Shown here piece by piece: positions 21,382 to 30,769 of a DNA stretch of 50,529 bases. Under the pieces are notes generated by a model that saw nothing but the letters and a program-made list of their open reading frames with translations, was not told where the DNA came from and did no database searches. Numbering within the stretch: the stretch's first letter is position 1; each line of letters starts with the position of its first letter. This DNA is from Baffinella frigidus. Its lineage: Eukaryota > Cryptophyceae > Cryptomonadales > Baffinellaceae. The stretch is taken from contig MU647280.1 in the NCBI GenBank assembly GCA_026770585.1, forward strand, positions 92,495 to 143,023, written 5' to 3'. A program made the translations under genes and the position numbers.

Positions 21382-21789
21382 CTATGGATCACCTCGATGC
21401 ATTTTTTTCAAAACACTGGCGGCTCTAGTTGCCGCCTTTCTTATATCCTCAAACGTGATGGCAACGGCCTTAGCATATCTCACGTTCGATAAAAAGAACA
21501 TATCCATAGGTTTCATGTTATTGTTTTCCGATGAATTAACATCGAATGCTGGTGTTTTGTTGATTGACTCCTCGGCCGTGTCATATTTGTTAAATTCACA
21601 ACGTGGGTACATATTGTCATTAATGAACAACCTGGAAAGCATAGTTGTTCTGAATGATCCTCCTTCAATTTCGCTTCTCGTTGCACGCCGCCACTTCTTG
21701 TCCACCTGTTCCCATGCCATGTTGTTGACATCTACAGAAATGTCTCGTAGAATCGGAATGAGATTTTTTATCTCTGCAATAGTACTGTT
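21382..21789 (-). CDS. Small ORF of 112-135 residues, in frame after the TAA of the coiled-coil gene
   Basis: The first ATG is at 21720 (112 residues, ending in TAG). The frame is also open without a break back to the TAA that closes the coiled-coil protein at 21790-21792, and the 23 codons in between look protein-like (for example LIPILRDISVDV). It may be a separate downstream gene or the C-terminus of the coiled-coil protein. The product is moderately basic and has no recognised domain. Confidence 0.5.
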   Translation of the reverse strand, partial: NSTIAEIKNLIPILRDISVDVNNMAWEQVDKKWRRATRSEIEGGSFRTTMLSRLFINDNMYPRCEFNKYDTAEESINKTPAFDVNSSENNNMKPMDMFFLSNVRYAKAVAITFEDIRKAATRAASVLKKMHRGDP

Positions 21790-22761
21790 TTAGAGATAGT
21801 TATCGACCCGATCCCGAAATGTTGCTTTCAGTGCCGCAACCGATCCAATGTCTTTGATGAATTGCTTGCCTTCGGTCAGGGGATTTCCATCATTGGCTCT
21901 GAGCGCGATCGATTGACATTCTGATATCTGTATCGTCGACTGTACCGAATACGTTCTCATTGTATGATCAACAGCTTTGAGGAACTTTTCTAAATTTCCG
22001 TATACTTCTTCCATGTCCTTCACGTCCTGGTCAGCCATATCTTCTCTTTGGTTGAGCAGGACTTTCAACTTGAAGATTTCTTTACGTAGTGTGTGTTCCA
22101 TCTCGACAAATTTTAATTCATATTCATACTTTGCTTCTACTGCCGCAAGTGATGCCGCAAGTGAGCTCGCAGCTAATTGTTGATCAGCTTCATCCACTCG
22201 CTCTTGCAACCCTTCCACTTCATCTTTTAACACCTCCACTTCTTCATCTGTCCCTCCTCCACCTTGTGCCTTTCGCAATCGCTCTTGTAACCCTCCCACT
22301 TGTGACCACCAGTATGTTCGGTCGGAAAGCAATTGCTTGATCACAATGTCGAAAGCGTGCATATTCATATTTTTCATGATAGGTTCTTGCAAGTGTAGCT
22401 CACCATCTTTGAAATATCTTGAGTCCACAGGCACCGGACCCGTCTTGCGAGAAGCACTCCTCTGTTCATCTGGAGATGCCCTGCGTTCTGGGTGCGGTGG
22501 ATCTAGTGTCCTTCCTGGTGTGGGAGTTGACGTGCCAGCTGAAAGATGTTGGTACAAGTCCAACACCCCATACACGAATTTGTGCTCGGTGGTATCCAAT
22601 GAAGTATTGCACAACCGCTCAAGGTGGGGCGTGATGGTATTATACAAAGGAGTCAGTTCATCTAAACGAAGGCGTTGCGCCATCTGGTAGCGTAAACACA
22701 TCGTCAACTGGAGAACCATTGTCTTGGTAACATCCACTGACATACAACCTTGATGCCTCAT
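21790..22761 (-). CDS. Coiled-coil protein of the viral-like fragment
   Basis: The frame of 323 residues begins at ATG 22761; MSVDVTKTM a few codons on is an alternative start. Residues 1-75 are helical. Residues 75-115 are Pro/Ser/Arg-rich and look disordered. About 150-265 form a heptad-rich coiled coil (EEVEVLKDEVEGLQERVDEA and following). It lies 45 bp downstream of the terminase ORF, on the same strand and, by chance or not, in the same frame. No viral family is recognised. A structural or tegument-like role would be guesswork. It ends at a TAA followed in frame by another open segment. Confidence 0.6.
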   Translation of the reverse strand: MRHQGCMSVDVTKTMVLQLTMCLRYQMAQRLRLDELTPLYNTITPHLERLCNTSLDTTEHKFVYGVLDLYQHLSAGTSTPTPGRTLDPPHPERRASPDEQRSASRKTGPVPVDSRYFKDGELHLQEPIMKNMNMHAFDIVIKQLLSDRTYWWSQVGGLQERLRKAQGGGGTDEEVEVLKDEVEGLQERVDEADQQLAASSLAASLAAVEAKYEYELKFVEMEHTLRKEIFKLKVLLNQREDMADQDVKDMEEVYGNLEKFLKAVDHTMRTYSVQSTIQISECQSIALRANDGNPLTEGKQFIKDIGSVAALKATFRDRVDNYL

Positions 22762-22806
22762 AGACTAAAACATTAATATAGATGTCATAATCACTTCCAT
22801 TTCCTG

Positions 22807-23322
22807 TTATTGCTGGCGACTATCAACGTCCGTGAAGTAAACCCCAAGCTGTAGGGCGATACATATGTCGTCCTTCATACCACCAATTTTGCCACTGATT
22901 GCACATTTATCAGTCTGGAAAGTTGTCACACCAAGCTTGAACTGGTATGAGTAAACATTGAGCTGCTCCCGCAACCGCTCAAGGTTTGCCTGGTCTTTCG
23001 TGACGACGGGGTGCAAAATGTGAACACGGTGGTCTCGCATCATCGTGTTCAAAAGAGTGGCCATGGCGTGCTTGATTGGTTGCGTCGTATACACACCAAC
23101 GCGATCCTTGCCCGGGTCCATACGAAAGGAGACTCTAGGGAGATGTTGCAACGCGAGCTTGTGGTGCTCCGCCTCGAAACCAAGGTTTCTTTCCACATAT
23201 ATTTCCACTGATGAAAATTGCCACTGTACCTTTGCAGACCGCAGTCTCTTGATGTGGTCTTCGATCATCGCGAACTGGCGATCCGGTTCTGCACCAAACA
23301 ACAAACACAGTCCGTGAGTCAC
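22807..23322 (-). CDS. Terminase large subunit, C-terminal nuclease domain (herpesvirus type), partial
   Basis: The product would be the DNA-packaging motor's nuclease, which cuts concatemeric genomes into unit length. Visible signatures are VERNLGFEAEHH, matching the conserved second acidic site of terminase nucleases (E in a beta-strand followed by Asn), and GGMKDDICIAL near the C-terminus, matching the third acidic site. The first Asp may be in GCDGPFF, encoded just upstream of the listed start. The frame is open back to 23,370 and starts without an ATG. The ATPase half (Walker A and B) is absent. Herpesvirus terminase genes are commonly spliced, and a TGTAG acceptor-like site lies near 23,349, so this may be the last exon. 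The ORF ends in TAA about 15 residues past the KDD motif, where the family normally ends. Confidence 0.65.
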   Translation of the reverse strand: MTHGLCLLFGAEPDRQFAMIEDHIKRLRSAKVQWQFSSVEIYVERNLGFEAEHHKLALQHLPRVSFRMDPGKDRVGVYTTQPIKHAMATLLNTMMRDHRVHILHPVVTKDQANLERLREQLNVYSYQFKLGVTTFQTDKCAISGKIGGMKDDICIALQLGVYFTDVDSRQQ

Positions 23323-23388
23323 ATAGAAAAAAGGACCATCACACCCTACACATTCAAACAGGGTAGGGGTTCACCTTTGCACCCGGAC

Positions 23389-23578
23389 ATGACTTCGAGA
23401 CCGACAATCTGCACATCAAACACCAAACCAGGGAGTCAGGACACACTTCTGCTCGTGCTATACGGGGCCAATACAGATTTCATCCACAGTCTAATTAAGT
23501 TCTTCAAAGACAACCTCATCAGCAAATATGGCAGCAATGTGAAAGAGACACTAGACACAATTACACAATTTGCCAGTA
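23389..23578 (+). CDS. Viral-like ORF truncated by the right copy
   Basis: ATG 23389 opens a frame whose first 63 codons (including LLLVLYGANTDFIHSLIKFF) are protein-like and AT-richer. It is then cut at the junction with the GC-rich arm, after which only arm sequence is translated. It is divergent to the terminase ORF. The family is unknown. Confidence 0.4.
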
Positions 23579-26500
23579 CCGGCAGGCCTCAGCCGCACGC
23601 GCCCCAGCGCCACCACTTCGATCATCAACAGGCTGACAAAAGCCCGAATCCACGGCGCCACCGCCGGCGTCCGCAGCACGTCCAGCACGCAGCCCCCGAG
23701 CCCGGCTCCCGCCGACGGGGACACCAGGATGATGACCGCCAGCCCCTCACCGGAGCGCCGTGACACCTCCAAGCCCGCCGCCCGCGAGGACCTCGTGAGC
23801 CTGCTGGGCAAACGCAAGTCCAAGGAGGACTGCCGCCTGGAGGCCAACATCGAAGTCGCTATCTTCGCGGACATGCTGAACACCACGCTCCAGAACACCA
23901 TCGCAGCAGCAGTGGTTCACGGGACCTGCAACGATTTCACCACGCGCGGGCAGCTCCTCGCTCGCGAAGCGCAGTCCACCCTGGAGACGACCGCCGACAT
24001 CGTCGCAGACCTCTCAGATCAGGCCTTCCAAGACCACCAGCATACGCTCAGCACCACGGAGCGCAGCATCTGCGCCCTCGCAAGGGACATGATCGACTAC
24101 GGCCTCGACCTCGACGACATCTCGCCGCCCTCGGCCAACTCCTTCGACCCCAATGCAGTGAGCGCACACCACGTGTGCCCATACTGCTGTGTCCGCACCT
24201 CCATCATCGATCACGAGGCAGACGCAGAAGTGTTCGGAGGACCCAACGACTCCCGCTGGGGACGCCACCTGCGCCTGTGCCCAGACTTTCGCGGTGAACG
24301 CCAACTCGAGGCCCTCCCCCCGCCCCGCCACGTGGCATCGGGGTCCCCAAGACCTCTCCCGCTCGCGCCACCAGGCGAGGCCGCCTCCACGGGCGCCGCA
24401 GCCACGGCAGACGCGGCACCTCTTGCTCCTCGCCCGGACGAGACAGTTCCCCTGAACCTCACACTGCAGCTTCACTCCAGCGTCGGCCAGCGGGAGAACG
24501 ACGCCACCTCCAGGTCCCTCAGGAACAAGCTCGAGAGCCGAGAGCAAACACTCCACGACACCATCATTGAGATCCTCGGCGAAATGTCGATGCTGTACGA
24601 CCACACCTACCACTCGACTAAGCCAGAAATCCGCTGCGCAATCGACGACGTGCTCAAGGCGCGGCAGGCCCTCGAGCTCTATGTCTCCGGCAAACCGCCG
24701 AGCCTCCACTCCACGGCAGCAGTCATCGCCATGAAGGACCTCGTGTTCGCCGACGCAGCCAGCAACACCGATTTTAGACTGACGACCACCTCCAGCACGG
24801 AGGCGTCGGGCTCTGTGGCCTCACGCCTCGGTTGGCCTTCCAACGAATCTGAGGGGGGACCAGCGGGACCGCCACCCCCTCCCCCCTCCTGCGAATCGCA
24901 CCGCCCCAACGCGCCCGAAGACCCGTCGCCCGCCAAGTGCTCTCGGCGCCCAACGCCGCAAGCACCGCCAGCTCCACCCCCCACTGCAGCCACAAGTGAC
25001 GACCACGGGGCCCCGGTCCTCCACGGGAGCGCACGCCACGAGCACCCCAAACCCTCCGGCCCACGCGCGGCCGGTGCCACGCTCTGCATCCCGCTCCCGC
25101 CCGGAACCACACTCAACCGCACGGGTTCGGTCCACGCGGCGCTGCTGCACACACTGTACGTGCAGGCAGCAGGAGCCAATAGGAAGGAACTACTGCGGCA
25201 CCTCAGCAAACTCACGCTGCACGGCTCGTCCAACTCCGTCAACGGTCGCATCGACAGCCTCATCCACAACGGCTGGGCCCACCTCAACACGGCAGGCAAC
25301 TACACGATGCACCCCCTCGCGCGCGCCTACTTCGCCACGGAGAACTCCAGGAGCTCCCGCGACGACCTCGAGAGCACGCTGAGAACGGAAGCGACGAGGA
25401 CCCTCCGCGACGTTGAGGACAACAACGACACTCGCCACAAGCACATCCCCTCGCCCGGGATGCCACCACCGCCGAGGCCCCCACCTCCGGCCACTCCCGC
25501 CGTGGCCCCACCCCGCGGCCGCTGGGTGCCGTGCAAGTGCTGCAAGAAGGACGTCTGGCTCGATGAACTCGCCATGACCTGGGATCACCACAAGCCCATC
25601 TGCCGACTCGAGCGTCTCACAGGGTCCATTCTGCAAGCTGTGAAGCACCGACACGCCGACGCGCGCTGGGTACACCACGGCAGTCCAGTCGAACCCCTAC
25701 GAGTTCTCGCCACAACAATCCTGAACGACTCCGAACCGTTCGGGGACACAGAGTTCAACTCGGCCCTTCAGGGACTCGTCACGTCGCGCCAGGTGCAGGG
25801 CTTCTCTGTGGCCCACTCCCCGGACACCTTCTACGCGCCCTCCAACGCGACACGCAACGATGGTGACCGGCGCCGCCGTTACAACGACTCGCTCAACGAC
25901 ACCACCACCCCTACGCGGCGGTGCTCCAGCTGTAGGCAACCCGTCAACTGGGTTCCCACGGAGAGCGACTCGAAGCAATGGAAGGAGCACAACCGCACCT
26001 GCCCTGCACGCGCCCCACTCGCCCCTGGGGGACGGCACCCAACCCCGCCGCTTCGTCTGCTCAACGCTCCACGTCCGCGCGCACGGGATCCTCGGCCTGA
26101 CGCCTCTGCCTCGCCACGGAACAAGCGACAAGATGTCGGACCAGCAGCCCCCGGCCAACCGCGCGCAGACACCGCGGAGAGCCTGCACACCCAGCACCTT
26201 CAAGCACTGGCACGAGGAGAACCCTCCACCTCCGTTCGAGAGAGACTCCTGCAGATCATCTTTGCCATCACAGAAGTGGACCAACGCGGGGCAACCCTGG
26301 AGGAGATCCAAGCAGGCCTTCGGAACCCTGTCATCGCGCCTAACATCACAGTGGACACGGTCGCCGACCTGATGGCGCACGGCATTCTCCAGTGGCTCCC
26401 ACATCTCGTCAGCACGCGCGGCTCCGCCACGGAAACACGCTATCTGATCACCAGCGGGTATGACCACGTCGCCGACCCCATGGGCAACCTCGGAGAAATG

Positions 26501-27391
26501 GCTCCCGCGCGACGGGCCATACCTCACCGAGATCTCCACGGCGCACTCCCGGCTTCACCGGCACCAGCGCCGGCGCCACCGCTAGGACGTCCCGCGCTCT
26601 CCAGAGGGGTTCAAGCCCCCGTCGCGCTCCGCCGCCAAGAGTTGGCCGCCTCCGCCGCTCCCGCCCGGACGCCTTTCGACCCAGACGCGATCCGCTCTGC
26701 CTTCCTCGCGACTCTACACGCTCAACGTTGCGAGAACCCCTACGGCTGCCCTCATAAGGAGCTGTTCTCGAAGGTGTACGCTCACCTGATCAACGCCCGC
26801 CAGCCCGGCGAGCTGAACATCCGTAGCGTCAAGGCGCAGTGTCAGAACCTCATCCAGGACTACCGAATCCTGACTTGACACCAGAACGGGATCCCAATGT
26901 ACGGGTTGGCACCGAATGGCGACGCCGGATGTCCGCCCTCCGCACCAGTCGAACGCTCGTCCAACGCCCAGGTCACCGACGGGGAGATCGCACGCGCGGC
27001 GTATGAGGTCATCGAAGCAACCTTCGATAACCCCACGCACAACAACATCGGCCTCACGTTGACGACCATCCTGCAGCGCGTACACTCCCTCCTCCACGTG
27101 AACACCCGGCGCGACAACCTCGAGCGAGTCTTGCAAACCACCCTGGACGACCGCACTCTCTCCAACCTCCTCGCCGACGTCCCCGGGCACGTTCACTACG
27201 CACCATACGGAGCACAACCTGGCGACCACCCGCACAAGCACCTGCGCGGCACAAGAGGGGAAGAGCATATGGGCATGATCACCGCCAACCCGGCCGGCGA
27301 CGGATGGTCTCGACACTGTCACCTCTGCGACCACCGCGTTCCCTGGTACCGGCACCAATCCGATGCCGATCAATTCGCTGAGCACGCGCTC

Positions 27392-29041
27392 TTGAAAAAC
27401 ACCTTTTTAAAATGGCGGGCACGTTTTCACCCTAGGGTGGGGCCTGGGGTGCCCGCGCCGCCCCTCCACCCCCGCGTCGGCTCGTTGGGTCGGCGCGGTG
27501 ACCGCGCAGCGGCACCGACCTGCGCGGCGCGCGGGCGCACCCCTCTTCTGACGGGACTTCGGGGAAACTCGCCGGAAACTGCGATGGGGATCTGCGGGGC
27601 GTTGGGGGCGCTGTTGGGGGGCGCCTGACGGGAGCGCCGGCTCTTCACAGCGTGGGGCTAGCACCGTGGTCTCTTCCCGGGTGCTCGGCGTGGGTCTGCT
27701 CTGGCGCGTGCGCCACTGGTGTCGTCGGCACCACGGAGCGCGTCCGCGCGCCTTGAGGGCACGTGCGGTGTGGATCTGCGCAGGGCGAGGGGGAGGAGCA
27801 ACGGTGGGGGTGCTGGGGAGGGTCGGCGCTGCGCGTCGCATCATCTCGGCCTGGGGGGGGCTGTCTGCTCTCGGGGGCTTCACGCTGGGCTGCGCATGGT
27901 TCGGGGTGTTCGCGGGTGCTAGCGGTTCGCGATCTGCCAAGCCTTCTGTGCGGTGAGAGCACCCCGCCCGGCCCGCACTCCTGCCTCTGGCCCCAGGGCC
28001 CCTAGGGCGCAGCAATTGCACGGCTGCGTCTATGCGTTGCTCTGATGCCTTCGGTGGCTTGCCATCTCAGGAGCAATATTGGAGAAAGAGGACACCACAG
28101 AATCACCAATGCGGATTCACGCCGTGCGGCTTGCTTGAGCACCTTCTGCTGCGATGAGAGCACCCCTCCCCGGCCCGTACTCCTGCCTCTGGTCCAAGGA
28201 CCCCTAGGGCGCAGCAACTGCACGGCTGCGTCTATGCGTTGCTCCGATGTCTTCGGTGGCTNNNNNNNNNNNNNNNNNNNNNNNNNNNNNNNNNNNNNNN
28301 NNNNNNNNNNNNNNNNNNNNNNNNNNNNNNNNNNNNNNNNNNNNNNNNNNNNNNNNNNNNNNNNNNNNNNNNNNNNNNNNNNNNNNNNNNNNNNNNNNNN
28401 NNNNNNNNNNNNNNNNNNNNNNNNNNNNNNNNNNNNNNNNNNNNNNNNNNNNNNNNNNNNNNNNNNNNNNNNNNNNNNNNNNNNNNNNNNNNNNNNNNNN
28501 NNNNNNNNNNNNNNNNNNNNNNNNNNNNNNNNNNNNNNNNNNNNNNNNNNNNNNNNNNNNNNNNNNNNNNNNNNNNNNNNNNNNNNNNNNNNNNNNNNNN
28601 NNNNNNNNNNNNNNNNNNNNNNNNNNNNNNNNNNNNNNNNNNNNNNNNNNNNNNNNNNNNNNNNNNNNNNNNNNNNNNNNNNNNNNNNNNNNNNNNNNNN
28701 NNNNNNNNNNNNNNNNNNNNNNNNNNNNNNNNNNNNNNNNNNNNNNNNNNNNNNNNNNNNNNNNNNNNNNNNNNNNNNNNNNNNNNNNNNNNNNNNNNNN
28801 NNNNNNNNNNNNNNNNNNNNNNNNNNNNNNNNNNNNNNNNNNNNNNNNNNNNNNNNNNNNNNNNNNNNNNNNNNNNNNNNNNNNNNNNNNNNNNNNNNNN
28901 NNNNNNNNNNNNNNNNNNNNNNNNNNNNNNNNNNNNGGAAAAAGCTCGTAAGAGCGGCCGACACGGGGTACAGTAAGTAGCACAGTGCTAAGGCATGTGC
29001 GGCGCTGACGCTGGTTGTTTGGCAATAAATTACCAATCTCT
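27392..29041 (+). mobile_element. Insertion R2 in the right copy, containing an assembly gap
   Basis: Homology with the left arm stops after 27,391 and resumes at 29,042. The insert begins TTGAAAAACACC and ends CAATAAATTACCAATCTC. Its last 105 bp match the end of a second insertion at 38,891-39,000 (shared CGGCCGACACGGGGTACAGT and GGCGCTGACGCTGGTTGTTT). It also contains a tandem duplication of about 200-bp period (27,944-28,065 and 28,144-28,262). No reliable ORF is visible; long frames across the N run are artefacts. Confidence 0.65.
28262..28936. other. Assembly gap (675 N)
   Basis: A run of ambiguous bases inside the R2 insertion. It follows the second unit of a tandem repeat, so collapsed repeats probably caused it. 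Confidence 0.99.
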
Positions 29042-29140
29042 CTGTACGCTGTGGCGCCATCTCTGGACGATACCGCTGGCGCTCCCGTCTGTCCTGCCCT
29101 CGCACAGGGTCCACAGTGCCACACGTGCCGCCGCGCCTAA

Positions 29141-30769
29141 CACAAGTGCATCTGTCAACATCGGCGTCCCCGTTCTCGCAGCCCGCCACCGCCCGCGGCC
29201 AGCAAGGAGACCGGAGGAGCGACATCCCGCAGAATAGGCTCCTCTGGCTCAGCAACCTCCTCAGGAGCCCCCTCACGCTACCACTCCGGCACTGCCAATC
29301 GCGACTCGAGGCAAGCAGCATCTCTGGCACGCTCCCTCTGGGCAGGTCTCGCTGTCGCCACCCAAGTCCTAACCGCGGCCGCCTCGAGCACGGCCTCGGA
29401 GCAAGCACCAGGACACTGGATAGGCGTCTCAGCACCTGCCATTGCGTGCGTCATCTGCCTCGCCGTCCTGCTCATCACCACTCGCTCGACCGGTCATCAT
29501 CAGGGCCGATGGGAGCTGCGGGAATCAGGCCCCCCGGAGCAGACCAGCGGGCCCGGCCTTCTCATGGTTCCTATGGAGCCCGTGTGCCTCGATGACGACA
29601 GCGAATCCGACGCAGACAACGACAACAACCACAACGCACCCCTGCTGCGCCTGTCGTTCGACCCTGCCACGCCGTCCGGCCTGAACTCGGCATTCGTTGA
29701 CGTCGTGAAGATCCTGACCGCCGCTGAGGTGATCGAACACGAACTCCCGGACCTCGCATCCGGCGCTCTCTGGGGTGAATTGGAACTCATCTCCTCTGCA
29801 ACGGAGACCTTCACCATGCTCGTCCGCTACTCTCCAGACGACACCTTCGAGGAGAACACGCTGTCAGTCCACCACGCCATGGCGCGTGACCTCACCGTCT
29901 GCATCACCTCCTCTCCACCGACGATCCGCATCAACCGCAGCACGTATCAGCTGTACTGGTCCGACGTCGGCACGGGAGACGCGCTACGCCTCTTCTTCAG
30001 GCTGCCTATCAAGCGGGGAGTCGACGGCCTGAACAACCTGCCCGACAGCGACTTCGGGACAGCCAACTACAACCCTGTTCACGCGGCCTCCGCCACTCTC
30101 GCCACGAACAACGCCTTGCTCGCCGCTGCCGGCCTCAGCCCCGAGGAGTGGGCATCATGGGTGCACAGCCACAGACTACCCGGCGGACGTCTCCCCGTCT
30201 GGCTGCTGGCCGCATTCTGTCACCTGCACCGCTTCGACCACGCTCCAACCCTGGAAGCCACGCCAGCGGAGACAGGCTCCCCGGAACCCCGAGCCAACCC
30301 TCGAGGCCCCCGCGGCAACCAGGTCTCCTCCATGTTCCGGGAGTTCGACATTCCCAAAGCGCGAGTCTACGTCTACGCCCCAGGCATCCCCAGCGCGGTG
30401 ATCGCAGTCATCGCCTCCCAGGACCGTGAGGCCCACTGCCCCAAGATGTCCCGATCCTGCGCCGTGTCTCACGGTGTCGACGTCACCTCCCTCGCACCTT
30501 ACCACGGCGTCATCCACGAGCTGTTCAAGTCCGACGGCCGGCCTCTCAGGCGCAGCCTGGAAGGTCACTACACCAAGTACCACGCACTGGGCGTGGCACG
30601 GGTCTGGCTGAACTTCCAACCCGTCAATCTTCCCGCCGACTGGATCAGCACTAAAATTCTGGTGTATGAGGACCGTTCAACGAGCCGCCACACCTGCATC
30701 GACATGGTGCTCCACGGCCGCCTCATCGACATGCTCCCTCCTCAACGGCGCGGGCTGGGCAACACCTGA
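29141..30769 (+). CDS. Two-TM membrane protein, in frame after the TAA (right copy)
   Basis: This is the counterpart of 14,790-16,418, with exactly the same 542-codon length and no indel. Immediately after the conserved TAA the first 31 codons differ only at synonymous third positions. The Ser/Pro-rich linker and membrane segments then carry several amino-acid changes, and the distal 400 residues are again very similar. As in the left copy there is no early ATG (the first is at about 29,564). The upstream gene is broken in this copy, so selection on this frame must have acted before that break, or the copy is recently inactivated. Confidence 0.7.
   Translation, partial: HKCICQHRRPRSRSPPPPAASKETGGATSRRIGSSGSATSSGAPSRYHSGTANRDSRQAASLARSLWAGLAVATQVLTAAASSTASEQAPGHWIGVSAPAIACVICLAVLLITTRSTGHHQGRWELRESGPPEQTSGPGLLMVPMEPVCLDDDSESDADNDNNHNAPLLRLSFDPATPSGLNSAFVDVVKILTAAEVIEHELPDLASGALWGELELISSATETFTMLVRYSPDDTFEENTLSVHHAMARDLTVCITSSPPTIRINRSTYQLYWSDVGTGDALRLFFRLPIKRGVDGLNNLPDSDFGTANYNPVHAASATLATNNALLAAAGLSPEEWASWVHSHRLPGGRLPVWLLAAFCHLHRFDHAPTLEATPAETGSPEPRANPRGPRGNQVSSMFREFDIPKARVYVYAPGIPSAVIAVIASQDREAHCPKMSRSCAVSHGVDVTSLAPYHGVIHELFKSDGRPLRRSLEGHYTKYHALGVARVWLNFQPVNLPADWISTKILVYEDRSTSRHTCIDMVLHGRLIDMLPPQRRGLGNT

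Larger units (their letters stand above)
20941..23578. other. Endogenised viral-like fragment between the inverted copies
   Basis: This 2.6-kb piece is visibly less GC-rich than both arms and has compact, closely spaced ORFs on both strands. The diagnostic gene is the C-terminal nuclease part of a large terminase (22,807-23,370). Next to it on the same strand lie a coiled-coil protein and a short ORF, with a small membrane protein converging from the other side. The right boundary cuts an ORF at 23,578. Such terminases are found in herpesviruses, their fish and mollusc relatives, and mirusviruses of protists; a protist-infecting duplodnavirus is the plausible source. The viral lineage cannot be fixed from this fragment. 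Confidence 0.65.
23579..29140 (+). pseudogene. Winged-helix/zinc protein, right copy, broken
   Basis: This is homologous to 16,419-20,591 throughout, but it has lost the N-terminal 77 codons at the junction. It carries TGA at 26,876-26,878 where the left copy has TGG (Trp in LTWHQNG), and it is interrupted from 27,392 to 29,041 by another element. The insertion replaces the equivalent of about 280 bp of left-copy coding sequence. The last 32 or so codons resume at 29,042 and end at the conserved TAA. In-frame length changes also occur (a Pro/Ala repeat near 26,560). Zinc and winged-helix modules upstream of the TGA are otherwise well conserved. Confidence 0.75.

Noticed and set aside
28002-29435. 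Long frames of 477, 311 and 306 residues
   Set aside because: Most of each is unresolved N, so the open length is an artefact.
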